Positions 50,601-62,500 of a stretch of 64,000 nt of DNA are shown piece by piece. The DNA is from Acridotheres tristis (taxonomy: Eukaryota; Chordata; Aves; Passeriformes; Sturnidae). A model generated the notes under the pieces. The model worked only from the letters and a program-made list of their open reading frames with translations, had not been told where the DNA came from and ran no database searches. Position numbers and translations under genes: made by a program. The stretch spans positions 3,100,001 through 3,164,000 of the forward strand of contig CM072892.1 in assembly GCA_037013685.1 (NCBI GenBank), written 5' to 3'. Within the stretch, counting starts at the first letter, position 1, and every line of letters begins with the position of its first letter.

Positions 50601-52604
50601 GAAGGGGAACTTGAAAATTGAAGTTTCCATGGAAAGACACAGAAAGTCTGGAGAATAAATAGGATATATCCCTTTAGGTATAGAAATAGAATATTGAAAA
50701 TATGGTGAAATCCCTGTTCTGACTTTCCTGTACCACTGCTCCTCTTGATTATATTAAGGCAAGAACTGTGCCCACATATTTACTTGTTGGGGGGTCTCTT
50801 GGTGCTGCAGTTTGCTACATCTCATTACAACCAGATGTTTTCTTTTCTCCCAGCTGTTATGGTGGCCTCGGACGCTCATGTCTTGGTAAGTATTTGTCTC
50901 CATGCCTGACTAACCCATCCCACAAACCCATGGAGCCAAATTCTGGTGGAAGCTTCACTGTGGATGCAATCCAGACTGCCACTACCAGGAGCAGCCTGGT
51001 TAATAGAAAGAACATGAACCAATTTTCTTCATCTGTCTTCATCACAGCGTTGCCCCTTGAAGCTTTCAGGAGCGTTAATTACTTTGTGTTCCCAGAAGGA
51101 AGGGGTGGTGATATGGCCAGAACACACAAAGGGGGATTAACTGGGTGTACTGGAACTCATTCCTGAAAAGCCTAGGAATTGCATCCCAGATGCTGCTGGG
51201 AAAGCAGGGGAAAAATAGTGAGAGGGTTTTCACCTATTTCCAAACCCATAGGCTTAGGCAGGAGTAGGCAGATGGGCCAGTGCCCAGCAATAGGATTCTG
51301 CAAGAGATCCAAGAGCCCTGGGACCCAGATAGTTTTGCCAGGGTGGTTTTCATGGGACAAATCAGTCCCATGTGCAGTCACAGGAGCATTCAGATGTAAA
51401 CCCTTTCCCTTACAGTGGCTGCCTGTCTCCTGCTCCAGCTTTCAGACACCCTGGCACCTCAGCAGGTGATAGAGAGCCTCAGGAACCTGAGAGGATCGGG
51501 GGCCATACAGACCATCAAGGTAATGGGGCTGCAGCAGGTAAAACACAGGTCGAAGCACCAGCAAGAGCTCAGCCAGTCCCTGTTGTCATTATGACACAGA
51601 GAGAGAGAGACACTTACACTCTTGACTCTGATGAATTATGTAGGAAAAGAACTCTTTATTTACATTTTATGTTTCTTTATAGAATTCTAACAGTGACCAT
51701 GGATTGGACAGTGAGGATAATTCCTCCTGACCCCATAGGTTCAGTTTATCAATTCTTTCTTCCTCCAAAAAGGAATGTAAAACAATTATTACTTACAAGA
51801 AAGAGTGTGAGAAACTGTACAAAGAATCTATCAACAATCAGAAGGCTGACACAGAAAGCAACAAGTCCCCTCCTTCCCTTCCCAGAGATACCTCTGTCTT
51901 TCCAACAGCTGCTCTCTGGGGTTTGAGCTGTTTCCTGCTTTCAAGAAACAGCTTCTCCCATGAAACTGGTGACTGGACAAGAGGAAAAGGCCTCAAGTTG
52001 TGCCAGGAAAGGTTTAAGCTGGATAATAGGGAAAATTTCTTCACTGAAAGGGTTGTCCAGCCCTGGCACAGCTGCCCATGGCAGTGGTGGAGTCCCCATC
52101 CCTGGAGGGATTTAAAAGCCCTGTGGATGCATGTGGGGACATGGGGTAGTGGTGGCCTTAGAGTGCCAGGGGAATGGTTGGACTCAAAGACCTTAGAGAG
52201 ATTTTCCAACCTAAATGATTCCATGATTCCAAACAAAGCAGCTTTGAATTCTGACAGTCCCACCTCTGAGGACCATGTTTTGCATTACCCTGGGGTAATG
52301 CATCACGTGTGGCCATTATGGGGAACCACAGGATCCAAGTGAAGATCCATGGAATCTGTGTCTGACAGTGAAAAATCCCAGAGGATGTAGAGTAAGCACA
52401 CAAACAAACGGGCCAGAGGGTGCAGCTTTCATCCAGGGGTATCAAACAGCTTTTTAAGACAGGTGGTGCCTCTGAAAGCACAGAGCACTCACTGCAGGCC
52501 TGGTTGTGCATTTCCAGCAGTACAATTTCCTCCATGACTTCCGGGAGAACCTGGCTGCACACCTGGCAGCAAAGGAGCCCGTGCTGAGATCGGCATCGCG
52601 GTAG
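47439..52604 (+). CDS. CDKN3: CDKN3 (KAP), cyclin-dependent kinase inhibitor 3 / dual-specificity phosphatase, whole gene
   Basis: Seven coding exons join to 735 nt (244 aa): 47439-47626, 48069-48124, 48742-48786, 49573-49795, 50854-50885, 51416-51519, 52518-52604. All introns are GT-AG and phases fit throughout. The family dephosphorylates the activating T-loop threonine of CDK2/CDK1 in the nucleus and cytosol. The signature HCYGGLGRS (His171, Cys172, Arg178) gives the catalytic HCX5R loop, and Asp142 in PIPDG is the expected general acid. The acidic SSDDE segment and TPLHISW (about residues 47-63) align with the human N-terminus. The C-terminus ends SASR, as human ends SVSR. Human CDKN3 is 212 aa; the extra 32 residues lie in exon 1. 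The start was chosen for its strong Kozak context (gccATGg) just downstream of the CHR promoter element; an in-frame ATG at 47337 lies upstream of that element. Introns hold CR1 fragments and otherwise nothing recognised. Identification is very secure; exon 1 length is less so. Confidence 0.96.
47784..47874. mobile_element. Two short CR1 ends abutting, CDKN3 intron 1
   Basis: The left part (ggaaggggcctctggagacc to caacccccctgccc) reads as a minus-strand CR1 end. The right part (atctttaaggtcctctccaa to cccaaaccttttgt) reads as a plus-strand CR1 end. The junction is near 47830. Confidence 0.6.
48069..48124 (+). CDS. CDKN3: CDKN3 coding exon 2
   Basis: A 56-nt exon between a gatag acceptor and a GTAAAG donor. 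It encodes LSLSPLYSSEFLGLCSLP (residues 64-81), matching human LSLSRVNCSQFLGLCALP. This edge of the phosphatase core contributes to CDK2 contact in the known human complex. Phases 2 in, 1 out. Confidence 0.93.
48742..48786 (+). CDS. CDKN3: CDKN3 coding exon 3
   Basis: A 45-nt microexon-like exon with acceptor tttcag and donor GTGAGT. It encodes the second half of Gly82, then CRFKDIRRNLQKDI (residues 83-96), matching human CKFKDVRRNVQKDT. It follows an unremarkable 617-bp intron. Confidence 0.92.
   Translation, partial: VAGLRISEEIFRKI
49060..49270 (+). mobile_element. CR1 fragment, CDKN3 intron 3
   Basis: Starts gaaggaactcctggctgtga and ends ccatcctgggattctgtgat. Inserted in the sense direction of the gene. 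Confidence 0.9.
49573..49795 (+). CDS. CDKN3: CDKN3 coding exon 4
   Basis: The largest core exon (223 nt), residues 97-171 in part. It carries ELKSCGIQDIFVLCTRGELSKYRVPNL in two recognisable halves, the general-acid loop HHYPIPDGNAPD (Asp142) and the helix ending KTMIH. The donor is CA|GTAGGT, so the catalytic His171 codon is split across the intron. The reading frame is also open for about 55 codons into the upstream intron. That stretch is treated as intron because the ttggcag acceptor restores homology exactly. Confidence 0.95.
50143..50285 (+). mobile_element. CR1 fragment, CDKN3 intron 4
   Basis: Includes aggctggatggagcttggag, gaaggtgtccctgcccatgg and ttccaacccaaaccactcta. Sense direction. 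Confidence 0.88.
50854..50885 (+). CDS. CDKN3: CDKN3 coding exon 5 (catalytic loop)
   Basis: Only 32 nt. It encodes the last base of His171, then CYGGLGRSCL (Cys172 nucleophile, Arg178 phosphate-binding). The acceptor has a strong pyrimidine tract (ttttctcccag) and the donor is GTAAGT. This exon was too short to show as an open reading frame and was found by phase and motif. Confidence 0.95.
51416..51519 (+). CDS. CDKN3: CDKN3 coding exon 6
   Basis: 104 nt encoding the end of Val182 and residues 183-216, with AACLLLQLSDTLAPQ, then a helix ending LRGSGAIQTIK. The acceptor is cttacag and the donor GTAATG (phase 0). It matches human AACLLLYLSDTISPEQAIDS in register, with conservative changes. 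Confidence 0.95.
51592..51969. other. CDKN3 intron 6 segment of unclear origin
   Basis: AT-rich and LTR-like in texture (gagagagagacacttac, a ctttatttacattttatg tract, aatcagaaggctgacacag), directly before a CR1 fragment. Contains a 9-bp inverted repeat (AGCTGTTTC/GAAACAGCT) at 51,926-51,953. I could not place it in a known family. Confidence 0.3.
51970..52232 (+). mobile_element. CR1 fragment, CDKN3 intron 6
   Basis: Reads actggacaagaggaaaaggc, gtgccaggaaaggtttaagc, ggagtccccatccctggagg and ttttccaacctaaatgattc. A different CR1 subfamily from the intron 3 and 4 copies. Sense direction. Confidence 0.85.
52518..52604 (+). CDS. CDKN3: CDKN3 coding exon 7 (terminal) with stop
   Basis: Begins after tttccag and reads QYNFLHDFRENLAAHL, then a short Ser/Arg-containing tail ending RSASR and TAG. 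This is collinear with the human C-terminus (QYNYLHEFRDKLAAHL and a tail ending SVSR). Residues 217-244. Confidence 0.95.
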   Translation, partial: QYNFLHDFRENLAAHLAAKEPVLRSASR

Positions 52605-52825
52605 CTGATCCTGCCACGGGCATCTTTGTGTCTGTGTGGAAAACTCCTGGACAAGACTCTTCTGCTGACCTTTCCTCAGTGCTACTGCCTGTGTGACACA
52701 GCTGCTGCCTTCCAAATCTGTGTGTAAAGTATTGGGATGGGGGAGAAAATCCTAGAGAATATGTGGCATCTTCCTCTCTTTGGTGACTTTAATACTCACT
52801 GCCTGAAAAATACATGTACAAGCGT
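52605..52825 (+). terminator. CDKN3: CDKN3 3'UTR and probable variant poly(A) signal
   Basis: No AATAAA or ATTAAA lies within several hundred bases after the stop. An AATACA hexamer at 52809-52814 is followed at once by a GU-rich tract (gtgtttgtgtct), the arrangement of a non-canonical poly(A) site. The resulting 3'UTR of about 220 nt would resemble the short human one. The cleavage position is inferred. Confidence 0.4.
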
Positions 52826-54799
52826 GTTTGTGTCTATTGCTGTTCTGCTGGGATAATGGAGCTGGATAGACATTCCATCTCTGGAGCTGTTTAAAAACAC
52901 CCTCATACCATCAGCTCTGCTGTAAAGCAAAGTCAAGTCAAGCTGGAGCACTCAGCCCTTACAAGCTCGTAACAACTCATTCTAAACTGTCGGGGTTCTG
53001 CTCAGTGTGTTGAGGGGTATTTGGGAAGGAGTCTCCTCATTCCAAAAGCAGGAGTTGTTGTACCGAAAATCTGTGATAAACGCAGCAGGGGGGTTGTAGG
53101 TGACTGTGGCAGGAAGACAGTGCTGCAGCTGCGTGGGTGAGCTGGCACAGCCCTTCTGCCTGCTGCCACCACTGAGAGTAAACAAACAATCAGCTGTGGG
53201 CTGGGAGGATCTCACAGGAACATTCCTCTGACAGTCCCCAGCCCTCCTGTTTCACTATATCCATTCATAAAAGCAAGATGAAACAGCTCCTGGCTTTTGC
53301 TGAAGTTCAGGATTTTGATAAAGTTCTGGACCTTCTCAAGTCAAAGGTTGGGACAAGGCCCCACACAGCACCAGGGGGCTGGAGTTGAACAAATCCCTGC
53401 CTTGTGAACTTCAGACTTTATGTTTGAACATTTGAACTTTGAACACAAAGGTGATTTCTGCAGATTAATTAGTGTTTACTGCCATTCCCTTTCCCACTCT
53501 TAATGGTAAAACAACGGGAACTTTTCCAGTTTCCACAGCGTAGAATCATTTACAGCAAATGCCCTGCCTCAAATGCACTTCAGTATTTAATCCTTGCAAC
53601 GAATGGTTTCCAGATATTAAATATTTATCACATTACTCAGCAGCAAGCTTGCTGAGGGTGAGAGAAATGCTCTTTATTTTCTCCATAATCTTTTGCCTCC
53701 TAGAACTCCAAAAACAGCAGTCAGGTCCATGTTTTGAATGCAAAAGGTTTGGTACTCCAGCAAGGCATCACCCAAGGGCTATTCCAACACTCCTGGGACA
53801 CGAGGCTGGCATTGCTGGACAGGGATGGTGTTATCCCCACCCCTGGCAGCTGGGAACACCCATCATCCAGTTAAGTTGCTCATCAGCAGGACACTGCAAA
53901 CACTTTGGTAAATATTGCTGGGCAAAGCCGTTGCAGCTGGAGGGGCTGCAGGAGCAGCTGTCAGTTGGGCTCAGTCAGGCCTGCATTGTTTATTCCACTG
54001 TGGAATTTGGCTCAAACCAGCCCAAATGCCAAGGGAACGAGAGATTTGTTTAGAAGGTTGAGGAGAGCCAGGGGCTACAAGCAGGCAGTCTTGTTTCCAT
54101 AATGGATTAATAAATATACAAACATAAGAAAGGTTTCATGAGCTTTGCTTCCACTCTCATCTCTTACATCTCTGGAAGAGCCAAGCAGCAGAAAAATAAA
54201 AATGATCCAACAGGACCAATATTTGTGAGCTTCCAAAAAAGCCGTTCAAAAATTCTTCTGTGAAAAGCTAAAAATTATGGTTGCATGACGAAAAAAATAA
54301 TCGTGGAATGTTGAAGGCTTGAGCAGTAGGGGCATGGGAAATGCTCAATAAATGCAAGGAAATGTGAGAAAAACAATTTTACGTACAAAGCAGTAAGCTG
54401 TCAGAACTACTATTACTGAGGAAAGAGAATTTGAAGTTATCACATCCTGAATTCTCTTACCCTCAGTATATTTAAAAAAACTAGGAACTACTACTCTCCA
54501 TCCCCTGGGAACCCAAACTTTGTGTGATGATAGCCTAGAAAAGGGGAAAGTTTTGGAGGAAAAAGAAGAGTCTCAAATCTGTGGAAGGATTTCCAACCAG
54601 AGATCAAACAGACTTAGCCTCTTTGACAGATGACATAAGTCTCTTCATTCATACCCAGAACAAATAAGGTGGAAAGGGGGACATTTCCACCGTGTCCTAA
54701 AAAATTAAGAGTGTAGGGTCACTACGTGAAATCTGGCAGAACTGTTCAATACCTGTTTTTCACACACAGCAATTCCATTGCAGAACTCACTGTCAGGAC
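52826..54799. other. Between converging genes, no gene seen
   Basis: Unique-looking. A 164-codon plus frame (53,559-54,053) resembles nothing known, and an AATAAA occurs near 54,110, so a longer CDKN3 3'UTR or a noncoding transcript cannot be excluded. Confidence 0.5.
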
Positions 54800-54968
54800 T
54801 GCCCAGAGAAGCTGTGGCTGCCCCATCCCTGCAAGAGTCCAGGTTGGACAGGGCCTGGAGCAACCTGGGATTCAGGAAGGTGTCCCTGCCCATGGCAGGG
54901 GGTGGAATGGGATGGGATTTAATTTAATGTCCCTTCCAACACAAACTGCTCTGGGATTCTGTGATCTT
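54800..54968 (+). mobile_element. CR1 fragment between CDKN3 and CNIH1
   Basis: Reads gcccagagaagctgtggctg to gctctgggattctgtgatct. It contains a small internal repetition (gatttaatttaatgtccc). Confidence 0.88.
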
Positions 54969-55619
54969 CCAGACCAGGCTACAAAAGTGCTCAAAAAGCA
55001 ACTGAACTGATGGCAGAAAAGCCATTCAGAGCTTTTTAAAATGCCAAAGCCCACTCAGGACATCTGTAACACACAAATTTCCAAATTTCTCACTCTTCAG
55101 GCAGGTACTCAACACCTGCCCTGTTTCACATTCCTTTCCTCAGCCAGTGCCACTGCCCAACACACACCAGTGCTGGAATATTTGGATTTCTGGTGGAACC
55201 CAGTGCAGCCATTCATACAACTTTAATTGCCCCTAACACCCAAGAGACCCAAAGTGAACAAAATACACAGTTTATGCAGAAAAAAAAGTTTTACTAGAAT
55301 GGGGAAACTGTGTTGTTCTCCAGAACAGGTAAATGAAAAATATCCCTAATTATTACTTGTAATTTAAAGCAGCTGTTCACAGTCACAATTTACAATGCAA
55401 TATTTATCTGAAACATCTTCCCCTGCCCCATCTGCTATTTAACTTCAGGAAAAAAAAAAAACAGGAAATCAGAGCTTCCCTTTTCCAGAGGTAATTCAAT
55501 TCCATGTTCTATTTTTATAGGGAATGCAATTATCCACTATAAAACACCTGATGAACACAGTGAGCATCTGTTGAATTTAAAAACAAAACAAAAGGCACCA
55601 CATAAAAAGAAGTGTTGCT
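54969..55619. other. Intergenic beyond CNIH1 3' end
   Basis: AT-rich, no feature recognised. A longer CNIH1 3'UTR could extend into it. Confidence 0.5.
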
Positions 55620-56489
55620 GAATTTGAGATCTGTTTTTTATTATCATTTATTGCACTAAGGAACAGCGGGGCAGTTTCACAATCTCACTTTCTGCTTTGG
55701 AAAAGTCTGTAGTATTTACTATTCTTAAACCCAAGAGTGTTTTCATCATTGGACTTGATAAATATTGGAGGTTTGTCTATTTGTTAATCAGACAACACAG
55801 ACATTAAAAAAAACCCACACATTTAAATTCATTCCTTCATGGACAATTCAGCTTCTCCTACCACAATGACACAGGCTTGAGATCAAAGCAGGCTTAATGT
55901 TCAGAGACAATACAGAAGGCTCTGGAGCTATGGATGCACATACAGGGAAAGATTAACCAGATAATAATAAAAAAGAAACCAAAATAGAACTATTTTTGCA
56001 TTTGTGTCCATGAATATCCTAAGACCAAACATCACCTATGGGCAAAACACAGCATTCCAGTTGTTCCCAAGCACCTGGAGCTAGGGCTGATTTGAAGAGT
56101 GGGATACACAAGTCCAAGTGAGCCACTACAAAGCCCATCCTACAGCGAATCCCTAGAGTACTAAGGCTAGTAGTAACCAACACCTACTCAAAGGTTATGG
56201 CTGTTCCTTATGGAGTGCAAAGTCAAAACTTTTCAAACCCCAGTCATCTTTATATTAATTTACACATAATTCATTAATTTCAGCGTCCCAGTAAAATATA
56301 AGAAAACAGTCTTTCCACAAGTATAAAATGTGGAAATATTTTAAAAATAGGGGAGTCATTGTTTTCTAACTCAATTGTGAACATCAGGTTCCGGATTTAA
56401 TCTTGGTCAGAGGTTCTTGTTGTAAAGAATCCATGTTTTTCGTGGCTTTTGCATGCACTTAACTGGAACAAAGCTTGCTGAATGTCTTC
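55620..56489 (-). terminator. CNIH1: CNIH1 3'UTR and poly(A) signals
   Basis: The AT-rich sequence after the stop runs about 840-850 nt to two close AATAAA hexamers on the minus strand (55647-55652 and 55637-55642). Cleavage would then fall at about 55,615-55,630. I see no earlier AATAAA on this strand. The transcript end is inferred, not observed. Confidence 0.6.
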
Positions 56490-56517
56490 TTAAGAGCTCA
56501 CCAGAACATAAATCATG
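56490..56517 (-). CDS. CNIH1: CNIH1 coding exon 5 with stop
   Basis: The acceptor ttttgcag is followed by the base completing Gly136, then MIYVLVSS and TAA. Too short to be seen as an open frame; recognised by homology and phase. Confidence 0.97.
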
Positions 56518-59500
56518 CTGCAAAAGAAAACAAAAATATTAAGATGCATCATTTTGATTAGTGTTACACATTTAATTATAACAGTGTATATTATAAGGAG
56601 CAAGTCCATGTGAGATGCGTGGATTCTGACTGAAGATTTGACACAATGACTCTTCTACTTTTGACTTCAACAAAATCACATTTACATCAAATACTCTCCT
56701 CTGAAAACAATGCTTCAGCTTCTGAATTAAAATCCCCTGGGATTTATTGTATTATGTATATTGTATTGTATTTTCTTCTTAACAGAAGAAAAGTTCGGAG
56801 TTTTTCAGTCTACAGTCATGGAACAGAGATTCAAAACAGTAATTCTGACCAAATTAGCATTTGTGTTTTAAAGCAGAATCAGTGGTGAATGTGGATTCTT
56901 TCTCAGGAAGTTGGCACTGGTCGTACAGATTCCCAGAATGTTCTGAGTTGGAAGGTCCTTACAGGTCATCTCATTCCAACCCCTGCAATGGGCTGCGACA
57001 CCTTTGGCTAAGGCCAGGTTGCTCCAGGTCCCCTCCACCCTGGCCTGGAACACTTCCAGGGATGGAGTAGCCACAGCTCCTCTGGGCACCCTGTGCCTCC
57101 CCACCCTCACAGGATTCTTTCCCAGTATCCCAATTAACCTTGCCCTCTGGCAGTGGGAAGCCATTCCCTGTGTCCTCTCACTACACATCCTTGTCCAAAA
57201 TCCCTGTCCAGCTCTCACAGGCTCCCTTCCAGCACGGGAAGGAACATATTCCTATGGACAGTATTTCTCTCTGCACTGAGCCAAAACTTGAGACTGAAGA
57301 AGAAAACTTACCCATATAGGTAGTAAAAAAAAGATAGAAGGTAGAACGCTAATTTGCACCATCCTTCTTTCTGGCAATAGGCTAAAATGTCTGCATTCAT
57401 GATGGTCGTAGGATCGTAGAGCCCCGGGCCGCTCATCACGGGTCTGCTCATGTACCTGCAACGAGGCACAGGCAGGTGTGGGGTGACAGCACAGGAAATG
57501 TGGGTCCTGCCCCCACCCACCAGGGAATACCACAGCTGAGACAAGGAGTAACACCCTTCACAGAGAAGCAGTTCAATTCCCATGTCCTATGGAATGGGAG
57601 AGGAGAATGGAATTGCCACTTGCACTGGCAATCCACACTGGGAATTGTCTCAGTGCACCTCTGACCTGTCAGCGACTTTAATACACACAATTCCCACACA
57701 GCACAAGAGAATAAAAAATAAAAACACGTGAGGAAAGCCAGGTGATGGTTCTTATTGTACAGCCATGACCTAAACTTTCCCAGAAAGCATCTGGCTTTTC
57801 CCAAGACACAGAACACTGGACAGGAAGACAGCAACAGGAGAATGAGTAACAATTCACTGAGCACAACAGACTCGCCAAAATTACCTCCAAATATGATAAG
57901 CCAACAAGGGCATATTGAGACCCAGTGTGAGCCACTCTGCTGCACAGAGAAACATGACACAGAAGAATGCATGGATGAGGTACTCTGGAAGTACAAGCTG
58001 GAAAAGAAAAAGGCCAGTTAGAAGTTTCAATTACACAGAGCAAAATGTGGCATTTCAGCTACTTTGGAGGCGCACAATTGCTTAAAAATATTATTTAAAA
58101 CCACACTAACAAGAACAAGACTGTGGAACGTGAAAGCAGCAGCCAGCACTATGTGCCTTGCTGTTTTCACATGATATTCATGAACCAAGGAGAAAAATTT
58201 ATTAGATTTAATGGTCAGGTCAATATTTTTTTATTGCCGCTATAAAATTTACAGATTCCACGCTTTATGCGTGACACTCAAAAGAGGTCACAGATATTTC
58301 TGCTCATGCAACAGAGAAATATCAGTAAGAAACATGCTCTGCAGAATGGTTTATAGGCAAAAAGGTGTTTGTGTTTTCCTGTTTTACAGCTTTGTTTTGG
58401 TCTTCACAGATCCAGGACTTTTCAAAGTCGAATTATTCCCAAAATGCAAGACCCCAGGCAGAGCTTTACCCAACTAAACCAGCGGTGACGTGGTGGCACA
58501 CACAGGTCTGCACAGAGGAGCTGCTCTGCACAGACAGTCTGGGGGAATGGGGCAGTTCTCCCTCACAGGTTCCCACTGTGCATGCTTTACAGCATCATGC
58601 TTCCAGCAGAAGCCCACAGAGCTCAGTACCAGGTACTATGGAAGCACAGGAGGCATGGAATGCTGCATAGATTAGTGTTGTTAATAGGGACAACATGGAG
58701 AGGTACAGAGAGTAAACACATGCAAAGAGCTGCAAAATCTCACACCCAACACGTCAGTGAAGTTTTATACAAGTCACCCCAAAGTGTTGCTATTTACTGC
58801 CTTATTACCAGGTTCAGAAGGAATCATACAAATCAGACTGGTTTGGGTTGGGAGGGACCTTAAAGCCCATCCAGTTCCACACCTTCCACTATCCTAGGCT
58901 GCTCCAAGCCCCATCCAGCCTGGCCTTGGACACTTCCAGGGATCCAGGGACAGCCACAGCTTCTGTGGGCAACCTGAGCCAGGGCCTCACCACCCTCACA
59001 GCCAAGAATTCCTTCCCAATATCCCATCTATCCCTACCCTCTGACAGTGGGAGCCATTCCCTGTGTCCTGTCCCCTCCATCCCTTGTCCCCAGTCCCTCT
59101 CCAGCTCTACTGGAGCCCCTTCAGGCTCTGCAAGGGGCTCTGAGCTCTCCCTGGATCCTTCTCCTCTCCAGGTGAACATTCCCAGCTCTCCCAGCCTGGC
59201 TCCAGAGCAGAAGCAGCAAATCTGTAAAGCTTCTGCCTTCTCAACTCAGGCCTCATAAACTTCTCCTCAAGGAAAACACCCCATTTTTACCCAAAGGTTT
59301 AAACTGTCTGCATGTTTGTGCATGTACACACACAGCACACTCTGCCCTCTTTTTGTGCAGTATGATTAACATTGTATGGGATGATTACATCAAAGATTCA
59401 GTGGTTTCCAATTTTCTTCTTCTTCTTTAAAAACCCCAAAATATCTTCCTAGAAATCTAAAAGCTACAACAAACACGCTCACCACCTACTTTGCTACGAC

Positions 59501-62500
59501 ATTCTAATTCTCTAAATGAAGAATATCAGACAGCAAGCTTGCATCAATGCCACCAAAATTCAGCTGTTGTACACAAAATGTTTCCAGTAAATATTTTCAT
59601 CCAGATCCTTCTTTGCATACTTACCATTTACACATGGCAATTATTTATAGCAGAACAACAACCACCCTGTCCAACACACGATGCATTTGGCAGCTCAGAT
59701 TCACCAGTACTGAAAAATCTGCATTTATTTACCTACACATCTCAGAATATGTTTTTCTTTTCTCTTGTTTATTACACCCTACTCCCATATCAGAATACCT
59801 GCGTCTTTCCAGTCTCCCCTACTTGATCCTCCCTGCCTGTCCTAAAGAAAACTGAATTACATCAGATCCTACCATATTTATCACAGCAGTGAGGGAGGAT
59901 GGATCTGGTTGCTGAGAAAAGACATGACTATAACAGGAGCAGGGAAGAGAAGGAATCTGCAGTGCACTAAGGAGTTACTATTTTAGGTTAATCTTTCCAC
60001 TGAGATGCCTCAATTGCTACCAGAATCTTTGGTTCTTTGTACAGGAAAACAACACACCCGTGTGTTTGTCCAGCATCAAGTACCAGATCCCCTCAAGAGC
60101 CTGAACTTCACTTCTGGGGACTAATCTGCTTCCCCAGGAACAGCAAATATGAGGTTATTTCAGACTTTCAGTTTGCAAAGCTGCCATGTAAAGGACACTC
60201 CATGCATGTGGGGCAGCAGAAGGTTAATATTTGGTTAAACATGCACATTTTTACACTACAAAGGTAGCAGTAAGGTCATAATGCATCGATGTAATGAGAG
60301 TTGGCCTCTCCCACACTGCAGCAGAGATGACTGGAGCAGACCAAGCAAGGGAAACTGTTAGATGCACAGCTCTCCTAGCAGCAAACCTCCTCTCCTCCTC
60401 CCCTCCTCACACTGAAATATTCCCTTTCATTTGTGTGCTGTACATATAACACACTCTTCTCCCCCACAATTACAGTAAATTTATTTTTTGTTGCATATCT
60501 TACTTAAAACACACTAAAGCTACAGGTCAGGCCACACTGCTGTGCTGCCCCTGCATCCTCTCTCAGCCTGAGCACACACAAAGGAAAAGCCATAAGAAAT
60601 GCATAAAATGCTGCAGGTTCAACCTCTGTGTTCTTTAACAAGCCTCCCTGATGCTCCTGGCCTGTAAGAGATGCAGACAAATAGTTTGCCTCAAATTCTT
60701 TTCCTAAGCCAAGGAGTGTCTGAGTTGCATTTGAGAGAGGACACTGGGACACACCCCTGATCCTGGAACACAGAACAGAGAAGTGAGGATAGCACCTATC
60801 ACCTTCCACTCACCTAAATCCTCAAAAAAAGATCAGAATTGACTTGGTCAATGCTTTAATAAAAACCCCAAGTATTCTCCTCTAATCTGAATTCAGTAAA
60901 TCTGGCTTGAAAAACACAATTTATTTCTGCCTTAAGTTATTTTCTGACACCTAACAGGCATGTAACAGTTTTCCCCACGTTGCTGGGTAAGCAAGCAGAA
61001 TTGGTTTGGCACAAAATATGGAAGTCCATGAGGCTGCTATAAACCCCAACGAACAAATAACGAGCAGATGAACAGGCAGACTAAACAAAACAGCTAAATA
61101 GTATTACAAATGTTCCTAACAAAATGAAAGGGAAGTTCAAAAACATGAAACTGAAAAGCAGTACACACCTTTAATGCAATTTTGACTCTTTTAATCTTTT
61201 TGACCTTTTCAACTGTCTTTGTGCCGAAAATGTGGAAAGCAGATTGAAAGAATGTTAGTATGACAGCTGACAAGATCACCATCAGATTAATAACAGTCAG
61301 AATATTCAACTTGAAAGTAAAGAATCAGACAAAGAATTTCCCTAGAATTTCTACCAACAGCGAGGGCTTCTCAACCCAGATGCAATTCTATTGCCCAGGC
61401 TGATTGCATCAAGATAATACCAAAAATAAGCACTTTACATACATTTATTTAGCAAAGAAAAATGTTCAGTGTGCTACTTACAGGATTGAGTGTATTACAC
61501 TGGTCTATGGGGTTCTTGTAATCAGTCTTCAGTTCATCAAATGCTATAATCTAGAGGGAAAAAATGAAAGAGTTTTGATTCCCCAGGAGCAATTGTGTAT
61601 TTTATCCATTAAAAGTAGCATTTTGGCACAGAACTGCTACCTTTGTTCTCAGTAACATTTCACCTAAGTTCTGCCTACATCAACTCACAGGTAAGACAGA
61701 TGTAGAACAGGTTTTACAAATACAAAAGCAGTAGTTTCATCAGATATTCAAAAGCCTCTGACTACTCTCCAACTTTTTATCTTCCCACCTGCAATGAATT
61801 TCCCACATCCCCTTCATCAGTTTTCGACCCCGCTCGCTGTGCAGACCCCAAACGTCACCCAGGACTCTTTGTGGCCAGCATGGAACCTGGCCTGGTTCCT
61901 TAACCCAGAAAAAGCAAAAGCAAGCTTAAAAGCCAACAGATATTGTTCCTCATTGCCGAAGTAAATGCTGAGCCCACATACATCCCAGAACCACAGAATT
62001 GTTAGGACTGGACGGGACCTTTGGAGACCATCCAGTCCAAACGCCCTGCCAAAGCAAGATCACATAGAGCAGGTTATACCTCCAAAAGGCAAAAGGTGCA
62101 GCCATTTAAAAAAATATATATACATATATATATAAAAGAAAATAAGTATAACGGTCTTTTTCTTGACATAAAGACAAAGATGCAGCATGAAGCACAAAAG
62201 GCACTTGAACGCAACAAAGCATCACATCCTCCCTCAGAGCGCCTCAGCTCAGGCAAAGTCCTGTTGGCTGCTCTCCCTCTGCCACGCTCGAGGAGCAAAT
62301 CGCAGAATCACGGAATGGTTTCGGTTGGAAAGGACCGGAAAGATTATCCAATTCCAACATCCTGCCAAGGGCAGGGACATCTTCCACGCTGCTCCAAGCC
62401 CCATCCAGCCTGGCCTTGGGCACTTCCAGGAATCCAGGGGCAGCCACAGCTTCTCTGGGCACCCTGTGCCAGGGTTTCACCACCCTCACAAGAGAATTCC

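Noticed and set aside
51926..51953. AGCTGTTTC/GAAACAGCT hairpin as a separate finding
   Set aside because: Only 9-bp arms, and it lies within the repeat-like intron segment already reported.
52158..52715. 185-codon minus-strand frame over CDKN3 exon 7
   Set aside because: Antisense of a genuine exon plus a CR1 tail.
53559..54053. 164-codon plus-strand frame between the genes
   Set aside because: No domain, no promoter features, no resemblance to any family.
57448..57996. 182-codon minus-strand frame across CNIH1 exon 3 and intron 3
   Set aside because: Includes exon 3 but in the wrong frame. Splice-aware reading gives CNIH1.
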